Assembly (NCBI RefSeq): GCF_009389715.1
Contig: NC_052397.1
Coordinates: forward strand, 11,853,595-11,917,594
DNA from: Phoenix dactylifera
Lineage: Eukaryota > Streptophyta > Magnoliopsida > Arecales > Arecaceae
DNA length: 64,000 bases
Direction of reading: 5' to 3'
Positions 9,723-23,200 of this stretch are shown piece after piece. The translations under genes were made by a program, and so were the position numbers. The notes under the pieces were generated by a model. It worked only from the letters and a program-made list of their open reading frames with translations. It ran no database searches and was not told where the DNA came from. Every line of letters starts with the position of its first letter. Positions within the stretch are counted from its first letter, which is position 1.

Positions 9723-10720
9723 ATGGATGACGACCGGAGACCACCCTCCCCGGAGCCCAGCGAGCGGTCAGTTTCCTCGGATACTCCACGGTCTGCAGCA
9801 GGTCAGGCAGGCCTAGCCGGAGTGTATCAGCTTATGGCGCAAGTGCTGCAACAGCAGCAGATGATGCAGTTGGCCGCTATGCCATCAGCAGACTCCTGCT
9901 ATGAGAGGTTCCGCCGACTGAACCCCCCGACCTTTGAGGGTGGGTCTGACCCTATGGCGGCTGAAACATGGATCCGGGAGATAGAAAAGATGTTCCGAGC
10001 CCTCCACTTTCCTGATGAGGTGACAGTCCGGCTGGCGACCTCTATGCTGACAGGAAACGCCGAATACTGGTGACGGCCATGGAGACGGCTTATGCCGTTG
10101 ACAGACTCACCTGGAGGGACTTTAAGAGGATGTTTTACAATCAATACTTTCCGGACTCAGTGCACCTGGCGAAGCAGAATGAGTTTTTGACACTAACCCA
10201 GACTGACCAGATGTCCGTTCTGGAGTACGCCAATAAATTTAACGAACTGGGACGATTTTGCCCCCAGTTCATGGAGGATGAGAGAAGTAAGGTGAACCGG
10301 TTTGAGCAGGGATTGAGGTACGGGATTCGGTCCCGAATATCCTCCCATTTATTCTCAAGCTACAAAGATGTACTGGACCGAGCCTTGAAGGTTGAGGCTG
10401 ACCTGATACGGTCCGGGAGAGAGAGGAAGGACCTGAAGAGGACCCGGTCATCAGGAGCACCGAGTAGTGGGGCTGGAGGCAGCAAGGGGTCTGTGCCCAA
10501 GAAGAGACAGAGCAGAGGCTGCCCCACCTGTGGCGGAAACCACAGGGGTACCTGCATGAAGAAGACCGGAGCTTGTTATTCTTGCGGGCAGACAGGACAC
10601 ATCGCCCGCAACTGCCCTAGCCGAAAGAAGGACGAGCCCAGACATACTGCACCAGAGGACCAGAGATCGAGGGGTAACCCTCGGGTTTTCGCACTGACTC
10701 GACAGGATGCCAGTGCTAGC
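9723..10720 (+). pseudogene. gag of the Del-type element, frameshifted
   Basis: Opens at ATG 9723 with an acidic Pro/Ser-rich start and a Gln-rich stretch. The retrotransposon gag core follows (FRRLNPPTFEGGSDP, WIREIEKMF), ending at a stop (TGA 10071-10073). The next part reads in another frame from about 10070 (LTWRDFKRMFYNQYFPDSV), continues to the CCHC knuckle CYSCGQTGHIARNC (about 10567-10610), then a basic linker. One small indel near 10070 explains the break. Gag would package the element RNA; as read, it is truncated at 116 residues. Confidence 0.88.
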
Positions 10721-12729
10721 GATCAAGTGGTGACAGGTACACTTCTGGTCAACTTGGTTCCTGCCCTCATTCTATTTGATTCTGGTTCTACGCATTCTTT
10801 CGTGTCGGTTAGCTTTTCCAGACAATTACATAGCACATCTGAGAAATTAGTGGAACCATGGCATGTTGCTACACCCCTTCAGAAATCGCAATTGTTGACA
10901 CTAAATATAAAGATTGCATAATTCAGATAGGGGAAAAAGAATTAGAGACAAATCTTTTACAGCTTGACATGCAAGACTTTGATATTATCTTGGGCATGGA
11001 CTGGATGTCACAGTATCACGCCCACATTGATTGTTACCACAAGAGGGTGGTATTTCGGATACCTGGGGAGCAAGAATTTTTCTTTCAGGGCGATATACCC
11101 CTTCAAGATGCTCCTACACTACACTTTATTTCTGCCTTGAAAGCTGGAAAGGCTGTGAGAAAAGGGTGTATGGCCTATCTGGCCTGTGTAATGGATGCCC
11201 AGAAAGAGACCAAACTGGAAGATATTCCAGTAGTCAGAGAATATCCGGATGTCTTCCCGGAGGAATTACCAGGATTACCTCCAGACCGAGAGATCGAATT
11301 CACAATCGACCTCGCACCAGGAGAGGGGCCAGTCTCCAAGGCTCCTTACCGGATGGCCCCTGCTGAGTTAAGGGAATTGAAGGTACAACTACAAGAACTC
11401 CTGGATAAAAAGTTCATCCAGCCCAGTGCGTCGCCATGGGGAGCTCCTGTCCTATTTGTGAAAAAGAAAGACGGGAGTATGCGGCTATGCATCGATTACC
11501 GGGAATTGAACAAGATAACCATAAAGAACAAATATCCCCTACCTCGGATCGATGACATGTTTGATCAGCTGCAAGGCGCCCAAGTCTTCTCCAAGATAGA
11601 TTTGAGGTCAGGCTACCATCAGCTGAAGATCAAATCTGAGGATGTGCCAAAAACTGCATTTCGAACCAGGTATGGGCATTATGAATTTCTGGTTATGCCT
11701 TTTGGACTGACCAATGCCCCGGCTGCATTTATGGACTTGATGAACAGAGTCTTTAAACAATATTTGGATCAGTTCGTGATAGTTTTTATCGATGACATTT
11801 TGATATACTCAAAGAGCCGGAAGGAACATGAAGACCATTTGAGGGTGGTGCTACAAATCCTTCGAGAGAAGAGGCTGTACGCCAAGCTGAACAAATGTGA
11901 GTTCTGGCTGGACAGTGTGGCGTTCCTCGGCCATATAATCTCCAAGGAAGGAGTGTCAGTGGACCCCAAGAAGATAGAAGCGGTAGTGGATTGGCCTCGT
12001 CCCACCAACGCCAAGGAAATAAGAAGCTTTTTGGGATTAGCCGGGTATTACCGGCGATTTGCGGAAGGGTTCTCCAAAATAGCTACCCCCTTGACCCAGT
12101 TGACTAAGAAACGGGCCAAGTTTATCTGGGACAGCAAGTGTGAGAGGAGCTTCCAGGAGCTTAAACAAAGGTTAGTTTCTGCCCCAATTTTGACATTACC
12201 GTCCTTAACTGGAGAATTTACCATCTACAGTGATGCTTCCAAGAACGGGCTAGGCTGTGTGCTGATGCAAGATGGCAAGGTGGTAGCCTATGCCTCGAGA
12301 CAGCTGAAACCCTATGAACAGAACTACCCGACACATGACCTAGAGTTGGCCGCAGTAGTGTTCGCCTTGAAACTTTGGAGACATTATTTGTATGGCGAAC
12401 ACTGTGATGTGTACACCGACCACAAGAGCCTGAAGTATATATTCACCCAGAAGAAATTGAATATGAGGCAAAGAAGGTGGTTGGAACTCTTGAAGGATTA
12501 TGACCTGAGTATTAAATACCACCCAGGAAAGGCCAACGTGGTGGTGGATGCCCTAAGCAGAAAGTCAGTTATAAGCTCCGCCGCTTTACTCGCCACTCAA
12601 CCACAGATTCAGAAGGATCTTGATAAAATGCAGGTTGAGGTGGTTACCCAAACTACAAAAATTTTGCTGGCCGCCTTGAGTATACAACCAACCTTGATCG
12701 ATAGAATAAAGGGTTGCCCAGCAGTCTGA
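10721..12729 (+). pseudogene. Protease, reverse transcriptase and RNase H of the Del-type element
   Basis: The retropepsin motif DSGSTHSFVS lies near 10780 in the gag C-terminal frame. A frame change near 10900-10921 leads into a long frame to 12729. There the protease C-terminal part (DIILGMDW), RT ([17 protein letters not shown] active-site motif near 11789; [12 protein letters not shown]) and RNase H ([20 protein letters not shown]) are intact. The frame stops at TGA 12727-12729, before integrase. RT and RNase H catalytic motifs are present, but the polyprotein is split. Confidence 0.92.
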
Positions 12730-14160
12730 TGAGCACATTTGCCAGCTCAAGGATGAAGTGGAGAAAGGGTTGCGACTCGAACTCCAAATGCACCCAGATG
12801 GCACTCTAAGGTTTGGCCACCGACTGTGTGTACCGGCAATGTTGACCTAAAAAGAGAAATCATGGAAGAAGCCCACCAATCCCGTTTCTCTATTCATCCA
12901 GGCAGTACTAAAATGTACCGGGACCTTCGGGAACATTACTGGTGGAAGGGGATGAAGAGAGAAATAGCTGAGTTTGTGGCCCGATGCTTGACCTGTCAGC
13001 TAGTAAAAGCAGAGCACCAGAGGCCAGCAGGGTTGCTGGAACCAATAGAAATTCCTGAATGGAAGTGGGAGCACATCACGATGGATTTTGTTACAGGACT
13101 CCCCAAAACGGTGAGAAAGAATGATGCAGTGTGGGTGATTGTTGATCGCCTTACAAAATCAGCTCATTTTCTGCCATTCAGAATTGGTACTCCTTTAGAC
13201 AAGCTGGCCCAATTATACATCGATGAGATTGTACGCCTGCACGGAGTACCAGTGAGTATCATTTCTGATCGTGATCCCCGATTCGTGTCCAGATTCTGGG
13301 AAGCTTTCAGAAGGCCATGGGTACCGGACTGAGGCTCAGTACAGCATACCACCCCCAGACTGACGGCCAGTCAGAGCGGACAATCCAAACTCTGGAAGAC
13401 ATGCTGAGGGCTTGCACTGTGGACCTAGGTGGAAACTGGGATAGTCACATACCACTGGTGGAAATTTTGCTTATAACAATAGCTACCATTCCAGTATCCA
13501 GATGGCCCCATACGAAGCTCTCTATGGGAGAAGATGCCGATCCTCCTTACACTGGGATGATGTCGGGGGAGCGGAAAATGCTAGGCCCCGAACTGGCCCA
13601 GCACACCAGAGACAAGGTACTACTAATTAAGCAAAGGCTTCAGGCTGCCCAGGATAGACAGAAAGATGGGCTGACAGAGGAAGAAGGGCCTTGGAATTTT
13701 TGGAGGGGAACTTTGTCTTCCTAAAAATTTCACCATCAAAGGGTATTACCGATTCGGAAGACACGGCAAATTAAGTCCTCGCTACATTGGCCCATTTGAG
13801 GTTCTTGCTAGAATAGGCAAAGTTGCCTACAAATTGGGCCCTACCTTCAGAGCTATCAGGCGTACACAACGTCTTTCACGTCTCTTTGTTATGGAGGTAC
13901 GTTCCGGATCCCAGCCATGTGGTACCACATGAGCCTCTGCAATTAAATAAAGATTTAACCTATGAGGAGGCTTCCCTGCGCATCATAGACAGAAAAGAGC
14001 AAATTCTCCGAAGCGCCGCACCATTCCCTACGTTAAAGTCCAGTGGACCAACCACACTGAAAGGGAAGCTACCTGGGAATTGGAGGAAGAGATGCGACAA
14101 CGCTACCCTCAGCTCTTCGAGAACCGAGGTATGTTTAATTTCGAGGACGAAATTTATTTA
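12730..14160 (+). pseudogene. Integrase and chromodomain-like C-terminus of the Del-type element, frameshifted
   Basis: From about 12826 the HHCC zinc-binding region ([12 protein letters not shown]) and the DDE core are read up to RPWVPD at 13332. A frame change near 13317-13332 follows, then the part with HPQTDGQSERTIQTLEDML carrying the catalytic Glu. This frame ends at 13724. The C-terminal part (NVFHVSLL, near 13860) and a chromodomain-like segment (EREATWELEEEMRQRYP, about 14058-14110) lie in further frames. At least four breaks separate these parts. Chromodomain integrases direct chromovirus insertion; this copy could not make one as read. Confidence 0.88.
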
Positions 14161-14172
14161 AGGGGGGAAGGA
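14155..14172 (+). promoter_or_regulatory. Polypurine tract of the Del-type element
   Basis: atttaaggggggaagga, directly before the TG of the 3' LTR. Confidence 0.88.
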
Positions 14173-16943
14173 TGTAATGTCCGGGCCCACAACCTACTAG
14201 GCCCAATAAGAAATAGGCCCAGTTAAGGGTTGGGCCCAAATTTCACTGTAGCCAGCATAATTATTATCAGGAATAAAAAAAAAAACGAAGGGATAAGACC
14301 GACAGGGAGAGGTTACCGCAACCCCTGCTGGCAGCCGATGCCGGCGCGCCGGAGACAAGGGGGGGCGGCGGCCAGTCCCGAAGTATGGAGGAAAGGAGAG
14401 GATGGGACCTCTCAGAGGGGGGTTTCATCCTCTAAACAAATATTTAAGCCTCTGCCGGCAACCCCAAATCACAGACCCCCCTAAACACCGAACGAGAGAA
14501 AGAGAGAGGGAGCCGAAGCCCTGGAGCCTAAGGCCAAGGAGCCCTGAAGCTCTGAAGAAGGGGGACTACCAGGGAGGAAGCACTGCCCGACTACACCCGA
14601 CTAAAACCAGGTATGGGCTCCCTGTTAATTAAAATTATAAGCATGGAGAAACCCCTCTGTGGGGTGCTCTTCCCCTCTGTGTCAACAGTGACATAGAGGG
14701 GAGGAGGCCGGCACAGGAGAGGGAGAAAAACCCACAATCCCTGGGTCGGGCCGGACTCACAGGCCGCGACCATCCGGACCGAACCCAACCGGGTTCGGCC
14801 TGTTGACGAACCGGACACGCGGCCTCGGCCGCGGGTACCTTGGGGTTCGGGGGGGGGGCAACCCAGGCCGCCATATCTGGCCGGGACGACAACAGAGGCG
14901 GCCACAGGGCCGCCAGCCCTCGGCCGGACCACCACCTCTTCTCCGGCAAGGGGTGGTGGTGCCGGAAGAAAGGACCAAGGAAAAGAAAGAAAAAAATAAT
15001 ATAATAATAATAATATAAAATGAACTCACCGGACCTTAAGGCTTCATTCCCCTCCGGCCATGCCTTGCCGTGGACGGAGCGGGTGGGAGGCTCTTCGGTA
15101 AAGCCGGATCCCCGACCACCTCCGAGCCCTTCCCCCTCCGGATCACTTTGGAGGGAGGAAGGGCTGGCCTTCCCTTCCGCCGGTGCAACCGGGGGGAAAC
15201 CCCCGCCTCGTCGGTGGATCGGGGGGAGCCTCGTCTCCCGGTTGCCTGCGGGAAGAAGAAGGGGAGGCAGACAGTGGGTTTCGGAGGGGGGGACAAAAGG
15301 GGTCGGAGGCTAGGGTCTCGGCGAAAACAAAGAAGAAAAAAAAAAGAGAAAGAGAGAGAGAGAAGGAGAGGGAGTGACCGAGAGGGAGAAAGGCCACAGA
15401 TCTGGCCGGAGGAGAAGAAGGGGGGCCGGAGGAACCGGCCGGAGGCGTGGGTTTCGTGGAGACGAAGGAGAAAAGAGAGGAGAGAGAGGAGAGCGGGAGA
15501 TGAAGAGGCGGAAGCCTCTGGAAGGGGGGAAGAAAACCTGATAACGGGTTCGCGGGTCGGATCCGAATCCGAACCCGCAAACCCGTTAAGCCCAAAGAAA
15601 AGAAAAAGAAAAAGAAAAGAAAAAGAAAAAGAAAAAGAAAAAGAAAAGAAAAAAAAGGGGAAAGGGTTTAGCCAAATTTGACTAAACCCGAGCCCAATCA
15701 AATTTGGGCTAAGTCTGGACAAGCCAGACTATAAATTTAACCAAAATTAAACCCAAATTAAACTTGGGATTAAGCCTAATGACCAATTAGAAGGCCAATT
15801 AAACCATATGGACCCAATCAAGGCTCCAATATGAACACATTAGACTTGGGCTAAATTCGGGTAGAATCCAAACAAGTAAAAGGAAATAATATGCTCATTA
15901 TAATGTGATTTTAGGTGACTCAGGATCCGTCACCAGGACGTAAGAAACTTGGGAGAAAACGAATCACTGTAAGTAACCTGTCCTAATCCTGTTATGGATC
16001 ATGTTATGTTATTAATGGTTTCTAAGCATTTATTTTAAGTATATATGTTTCATACATGATATGTTACAATGCATAAGTAACTTTAATGATCCCAGAAGCT
16101 ATGGCTATGTATGCAACATGATGATACTGATATTATAATCCATGCATGTAAGTTTATAAAAGTCTTAGCTAGCCCAGAGGCACTATAATGGGCTCAAAGA
16201 TGCTACTGAGAATGACTGAGCCGCCAGTGGCTGAATAGTAAACTGAGCTGCCCCGCCAGTGGCTGAATAGTAACTGAGCCTGCCCCGCCAGTGGCTGAAT
16301 TGGAATTGGGTCTGCCCCGCAGTGGCTGAATAGTAACTGAGCTTGCCCCGCCAGTGGCTGAATAGTAACTGAGCTGGCCCCCACCAGTGGCCGAGTCTGA
16401 CTTCGCAGTAGCATCCGAGAGTAAAAGGACCACGGCATGCCGGGGGGCACGGTTTCATATGCATATAATATGAAAATTTTGTGATTTGCACTACTGCTTC
16501 GTTTAAATTGCATACTTATTATGCCAGGATGATTATTAGATAAACATGCATGTCAGCTTCTCAAAACCCTGATTTACATATTTAGTCTACTGGTTGATCC
16601 GGTAGGATTATGCAGGATTACTTACTGAGCCCGTGTAGCTCACATCTGTTTATGTTCGTTTTCTTTCAGATCCTCACCAGTGATCGCCATCAGATATGTT
16701 TTTATTTTGTTACAGAGCTTCGTATTTTTGGAGAAGCTTATATACTTCTGTACATTTGAATAGCATAGAAGTTCTGTATTTTTTGGTTTTCAAACTTGAA
16801 GGTTGTACTGCCAAACTTTTAATATATATATAAGGATGAATCCTTTTTGGCTACCTGTTACCCCTGTATGAGGCTGCGTGCTACTGTGGGCGATAGTCGA
16901 CAATAGCACGGCCGTGTCACGGATCCGGATCCGGGGCGTGACA
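14173..16943 (+). repeat. 3' LTR of the Del-type element (2771 bp)
   Basis: Same start and end as the 5' LTR. Differences are mainly 1-bp homopolymer changes, a few substitutions (e.g. gtatggactcc versus gtatgggctcc) and one minisatellite unit fewer. The splice-like pair is retained (15969 and 16669). It ends 315 bp upstream of the NDUFS1 start codon. Confidence 0.92.
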
Positions 16944-17258
16944 ATTAGTACTAACAATCAGAGTTTCTCCATAATTTAAAATTTTATTACTTAATATATA
17001 AGAAAATTTTCATCATTAAAACTTTTATTTATTATAATTTATTGTATTATTATACTGTATTTCAAAAATAGTTAAAAAAAAAATCGTATCTCGCGTATGA
17101 GTGAAATCAATGCTTCGCCCCCAGGCCCCAGCGACTTATGCTGCGGGTAAGCTCACCGGCGGAGGACCCGACCTGGAGTCCTTCCGCTTCCACACCGTCC
17201 TTTCGCCTCGCCGCGGTGAGAGTCGGAGGATACACCGAGTGTGTGGGAGAAGAGAGAG

Positions 17259-20200
17259 ATGGGGTTCGTTCTCCGAGCTCTCCGGCGCTCCAAACCCTTG
17301 CTCCAATCCCACATCTCTCGCTCTAGGTTTCCATCTCCCCCAAACCCTACCCCCATCCGATGGATCTCCTCCACCCCCGATCTCCAGAAGCCCGAGTCCT
17401 CCGCCGCCGCCGCGGTGGAGGAGCCCCCGGCGCCGCGGACACCCGTCGGCGGTGCTCGGATCCACTTTTCCAACCCCGACGACGCCATCGAGGTCTTCGT
17501 GGATGGGTACCCGGTCAAGGTCCCCAAGGGCATGACCGTCCTCCAGGCCTGCGAGGTCGCCGGGGTCGACATTCCCCGCTTCTGCTACCACAGCCGTCTG
17601 GCGATCGCCGGCAACTGCCGCATGTGCCTCGTCGAGGTCGAGAAGTCCCCCAAGCCCGTCGCCTCCTGTGCTATGCCGGCCCTTCCAGGTCTACAAAGAT
17701 CTCATTTTTCTTGGTCATTCGATCTAAATCTTTCTTTCGAGTTGAAATCGTTTATAGTTTTGGACGGCAGGGATGAAGATCAAGACGAACACGCCGGTGG
17801 CCAAGAAGGCGAGGGAAGGGGTGATGGAGTTCCTGCTGGCGAACCATCCACTGGATTGCCCGATCTGTGATCAGGGAGGGGAGTGCGACCTTCAGGACCA
17901 GTCGATGGCCTTTGGATCCGACCGTGGTCGGTTCACGGAGATGAAGAGGTCGGTTGTTGATAAGAACTTGGGCCCCTTGGTAAAGACGGTGATGACTCGA
18001 TGCATCCAGTGCACAAGGTACTACATTTTCTCATTGTTCCTTGAGATGGTCTGACCTTGACTTGTAAATTTTGGCACACATAGACTGCTGACTTGATAAT
18101 TGAGGCCGGAATGATTTATGGATTATCAAAAGTCTAATTTTCACAGGTGTTACTAGTTTAAGGTTATCCTTTTGGTGGCAGCTTTTGATGTTTTTCTCCT
18201 CAGTTTTGAATTGGAAATGGTATACATTGCCTACGACATGCGATGAAAAATATCCAAGAAACTGAATGTAAGAAAGTGAAAATTATATGATTAAGTTACT
18301 GGGATGAATGGAGTATGACCTCCCTCAAAATGTGAAATGTCACTCCAGGGTGCTCATCTTGACCCTTTTAAGGAAGACATGATGTTGGAGGGACCTCATA
18401 TTAAGTTGAGCAATCATATAACAAGGCTAGGTCATCATGAGACATTGAATCATCTAAATGTGGCCTTTTGTCTTTTGCCATCTTTAGACAATTTGGCATA
18501 TATTCCTCATCACATGCAGTTTAACATTGTCTACCAGCAGGCTTCGCTTCACTCACATGCAGCAACGACTACCTTTTTTACATATTTATCATAACAATCA
18601 TATTAGTCTAGCATACCCAATTACTACTTGGTCTTATTCGGAGTGTATAAAGCCACCTGCTGCTTATGAACAATTACATTTGAATGAAAAATTATTATTG
18701 GAAAAAGGCAGTAGTGGAAAAAGCCCTTATTAAACTTGATGTAATTTTGCAATAGTCATCTAATACGTACAACATTTTCATTGGTTTGTGCTTTTGGGTC
18801 TGGTATATGAGTTTGGCATTCTTATGTATAACCTTCTTTTGTTACCATTAGGAATTTAGGGATGCCCTTGAATTGAGCTGACCTAACCTTTCCCACAGCT
18901 TATTATGGTCTTATCATGCTCAATGCATGGTTTTCCATCAACACTAGATTAATGTTAGTCCAAAGCCTCAAAACACTGTTTTTCTTAAAGTCATGGAAAC
19001 AATTTTAAAATCTATAAGTTGATTTTGTTTTTGGTAAATTTTATAACCTATATATGTAACTAATTTATATGAGTTATGGACTGATGCTTGGTACTTGACC
19101 TTGAACATTCAGCATGTTTCAAGGCTCAAGTTGAGCACACAAACTCAAACTCTGAGCTTAGCCCAGGGGTAAAATAAGCATCTTAGGTGAGCTGCACTAG
19201 TTTGTATAATTAGAACCCTAATCTTTAGATATGATACGATGCAAAATAAGCATGGGATTATTAGGTTGCTCTTCTATTTACTGGTGCTTGCTTGATATTT
19301 GTTAAGGTGAGTTTTGTACTTTTATTTGTTTATGGGCCCAATGCCACTATGTTTCATGATTTGCTCAATCTATTTAAAATATTTGGTCTTTGAAATATGA
19401 TTATGCATTACATGTCGTTGCTGAAAGATGCAGAACCAAGCCTAAAACGTGCTAGATAAACCGTTGTCCTGCATTAGGTATAGCCCTATTCATTTAATTG
19501 CTTTCTTGCATTTGGACATGTTCTGAACGCTTAAACATGATTCTCAACCTATCTTAGAAGATTTAGCATTCCTAGGTTATATCAAAGACATTACAATTTC
19601 TTGAAACAGTATACTATTGGCATGTGCTTACACATTTGATAAGAAATCCGAGCAACAAACTAACAAAAGCTAGCTTATGTCATATAAAATGAAAGAAAAG
19701 CATTATAACACAAGTAGAAGAGGTTGAAGGAATTTATAGGAGGGAAAGGAAGATGGGAAAACCTAATCTATTCTCTTTTTTGGCTGAAGAATCAGGGCCA
19801 GAAAGGTTTGACTGGTAGATTTGGGGGCTCCTCAACTTATAGCACAATGGAGATGCGGTGCCTCCACCGTTGCCTTGTTATTGATCGGTTTGCACTGCTT
19901 GAGCAGGGTTCAAGAAGAGGGGGTGGTAGTGGTTGTTGAGGGGTGAGGTTGGAGGTTGTACATGCTGGGCAGAGGTCTAGGTGCAGGACTCTGAGAATGG
20001 TTAAGTTGCTGGGGTTTAGGTCGAAGTTGACGTCGAGATAGAGTTTGGGTAGCCGGAATATGATCATGTTGGTCGGGACTGAGGGTGGATGAAGTCGGGG
20101 TAGGAGAATGGGGAAATTAGAGATGAGAAGGGAAAGGTGGATGGACATATTGGTAAATGGGTCGATGACATATTGGTAAATGGGTAGAGGTAAGGTTGAA

Positions 20201-23200
20201 GATATTTTAATAGTATAGGGTATTGGTTCTGGTTGAACTGCTATTGAACCATGGTTGAAATGCTAACCATAATTTGCATTCTAAAAGTAGTTTGGTCTAG
20301 GTTATTGGGTTTTGGACACTGATTGAGAATTGAAATAGTGATACTCTATGGTGTCATTTGGCATCAACTTCCATTTTTTGTATTTTCAAAATTAGAAAAA
20401 AAAAATTGGTTGCGTTTTTTCTGATGTTAAAATATAATTATGTTTGATATAGTTAATTATCTTTAAAAAACAACCATGTGCGATAAAAGGCAGTGACAAT
20501 GGTAGCAGTGGTGGAGGCAGTAAAGGTGGAGATGGCGATGATGGCAGTGGTGGTGTGGTAGAAATGACATTGGTGGTGGATGGTGGGCGGACAATGATGT
20601 GGCAGAGGCGACGATGATGGTGGCCATGGTGCAGAGGAGATAGCGATGACGGTAGGTTGTGATATGGCAGCGGCGATGCTAGCAATATGGGCCTGGTGGC
20701 AACAATGGCAGCGGGTGGGTGTGATGGTGGCGACAATGATGGTGGCAAATGGTTATGGCAGTGGCAGCGGCAGCAACGACGATAGCGATGGTGTAGTGAT
20801 GGCAGCAACAACAGTTGGGAGGATGACAATGGCAGTAGTAGTGTTGGTGGCAGTAATGGCGATGACGGTGGTGGTATGGGTGGTGATATAAAAATGAGTT
20901 TCTTGTCTTTAAGAATTTTGAAAGCAAGGATTTCTTACTTTCATTTTTATAAATATAAAATAATTTTTTTTTAAAAAATAAAAATAGCAAAACAAAACGT
21001 CTGTTTTTGTCCTAGTTTCCATAATTTTACTTTTGAAAGTAGAAAACAAAAAATAAAAAACGAAGCCAAACATCCTTATATTTATATATTTTTTGATCAT
21101 GCCTGATGCACATCAATATGGACCAGCTTTGACGCAATTTGCTATGTCATCGCCAAAACCTGTGGTATGGTACATATTATACAAATAGGTACTCATGGGA
21201 AGTTATTTTGATCAGGTTTGTGATCTGCTTCACATGCTGCTAGTAGATATTTTTCTTACCACCTCCGAAATTTTGAAATGAAAAATAAATAACTATTATG
21301 TTTACTGTTGTTAACAGTCTTAGTGCAGTTCACAATTCATACATTTCCAAGAGGCAAGCTTTAAAAAGGTGCTTGATTTCCTTCGACATTGGATGTATCA
21401 AGGAGAGGATATTTGCTAATGGTTATTAGCTGTGTCTACCTCATCTGATATTTCCTTCAAGGAAGTTCTACAACTCCTGATTGCCAATCCTCGATTTTCT
21501 TTTCCATGTGCTAGTCAGTGTGGCTTTTGAAGATTTAGCTGCACTAAATATCCATGTAGTTAGTTTTTATGATTGTATTTCAACAATTTATTGTTTCATG
21601 CATGAGAAGTAAGGCAGTTCTTTTCTTTTAGTAAATTTTATCTAAGTGTCTGATGGATGCACAGTTATTTTCTCTGTGCTTTTCAATTTTTTTTCTTTCT
21701 TCCACAATGTATATCTTTCTGACCGAAATATGTTTAGTCATAAACTGTACCCTGGGCTGATTTTTTATTTATTTTGATTTGTCAAGGACATTTTACTATT
21801 TTAAACACCAAGATATGTTACTTGTGAAGGGTTTGCTTTTTGTCACTACTTCCATTTTGAGACTCGGATGTGATAGCGAGTTTTTTTTTGATATAAAGAA
21901 ATATTAACAAAAGTTTCGTTACCTATGGCAGGTGTGTGAGATTTGCTACTGAGATAGCTGGTGTTCAGGACCTTGGCATGCTAGGTCGTGGTAGTGGAGA
22001 GGAAATTGGGACATATGTAGAGAAACTTATGACAAGTGAACTCTCTGGAAATGTGATAGATATATGTCCAGTGGGAGCTCTCACTTCTAAACCCTTTGCT
22101 TTCAAAGCTAGAAACTGGGAGTTAAAGGGTACAGAGAGTATTGATGTCACAGATGCAGTTGGGTCAAACATAAGAATTGATAGTAGAGGTCCTGAAGTCA
22201 TGCGCGCATCGTTCCACGTCTGAATGAGGTTTTTTTCCTTTGCCATCATTCTAATGGCAATATATGTTTTCTTGTCAGGGAATTGAGATATTTAGTTAGT
22301 CACTTTTTTGTATAATCATTTACGTGATCAATGCTTCTCTTTCCAGGGTGCAATTTCAAGTTGTAGAATTTTGCTGGTATCCAGGAAATGGTTGCGGTGC
22401 AAGCCTTTTCGATGACTGCCACATATTTCTAGAAACTTTCTAAGTAGAATAAGTATTAATTAGCTGAAATACTTTCAAAAAAAAAGATAGAATTTAGGTC
22501 CCCATGAGTTCCTTAAATAATCAGAAAGCCATCCAATAAAAATCTAATTTTTACCGAAATGATTATCTGGTTCTTGGGATTTAAATATGCATGCATGTTT
22601 TTTTAAGATGAATACATGGTTTATTTACCTAGAACATTCAAGCATTTCCCTTTGAGGGTTGAACTATAAGATAATAAAAATCTAAGTTTTATGCTTTGCA
22701 TTGCATTTCTTACATCTATGTTCTCTTATATTTGTGTTGTTGCAGCTGCTGCCATGAAATTTATGGTTGCATCGTATTTTGGCACATGCTTAATTGTTGT
22801 GTAGTATGAAGCATAAGTATGCAGGGCTTGGCCTCTGAAAGAGTGTATGTCTTAGTTAGCTTCCATGCATGTGATTCATTATTGTTGCGATGTGACATCT
22901 TGACATCTCTTTGGGTTCATTGACATCATGTTGGTAGCCTGAAAATCATTGTTCCCCCACTAAACAATTTTTACAGCTTTGGTGGCTGCATTCCACATAT
23001 TTATGCACTTACTGATGTTGTTAGCATTATCCTTATCCTGCCACCACCTACTGGCTGTAGCCTCCTGAACTAGTTTCCATAATCCAGCACTGAGTCTTGT
23101 TGATGCAACAGCCATAGAACTCTGCTGAGTGACATCACCACAATGCACCATCTTCAAGCTTGTTTTAAAAATATCTCTATTCAGGAGTCCGATAAAAGAT

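Larger units (their letters stand above)
6764..16943 (+). mobile_element. Del/Tekay-type Ty3/gypsy chromovirus with both LTRs
   Basis: Full structure: 5' LTR 6764-9560, tRNA-Met primer site, gag with CCHC knuckle, protease, RT, RNase H, integrase, chromodomain-like C-terminus, polypurine tract and 3' LTR 14173-16943. Domain order PR-RT-RH-INT is Ty3/gypsy. The long LTRs and chromodomain point to Del/Tekay. The LTRs are nearly identical apart from small indels and few substitutions, suggesting recent insertion, yet gag-pol has several frameshifts. Flanking pentamers (gttaa left, attag right) do not match, so no target duplication is visible. It ends 315 bp before the NDUFS1 ATG. Confidence 0.93.

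Noticed and set aside
20392..20990. Gly/Met/Val- and His-rich frames in NDUFS1 intron 2
   Set aside because: Products of the degenerate GGT/GAT trinucleotide tract.
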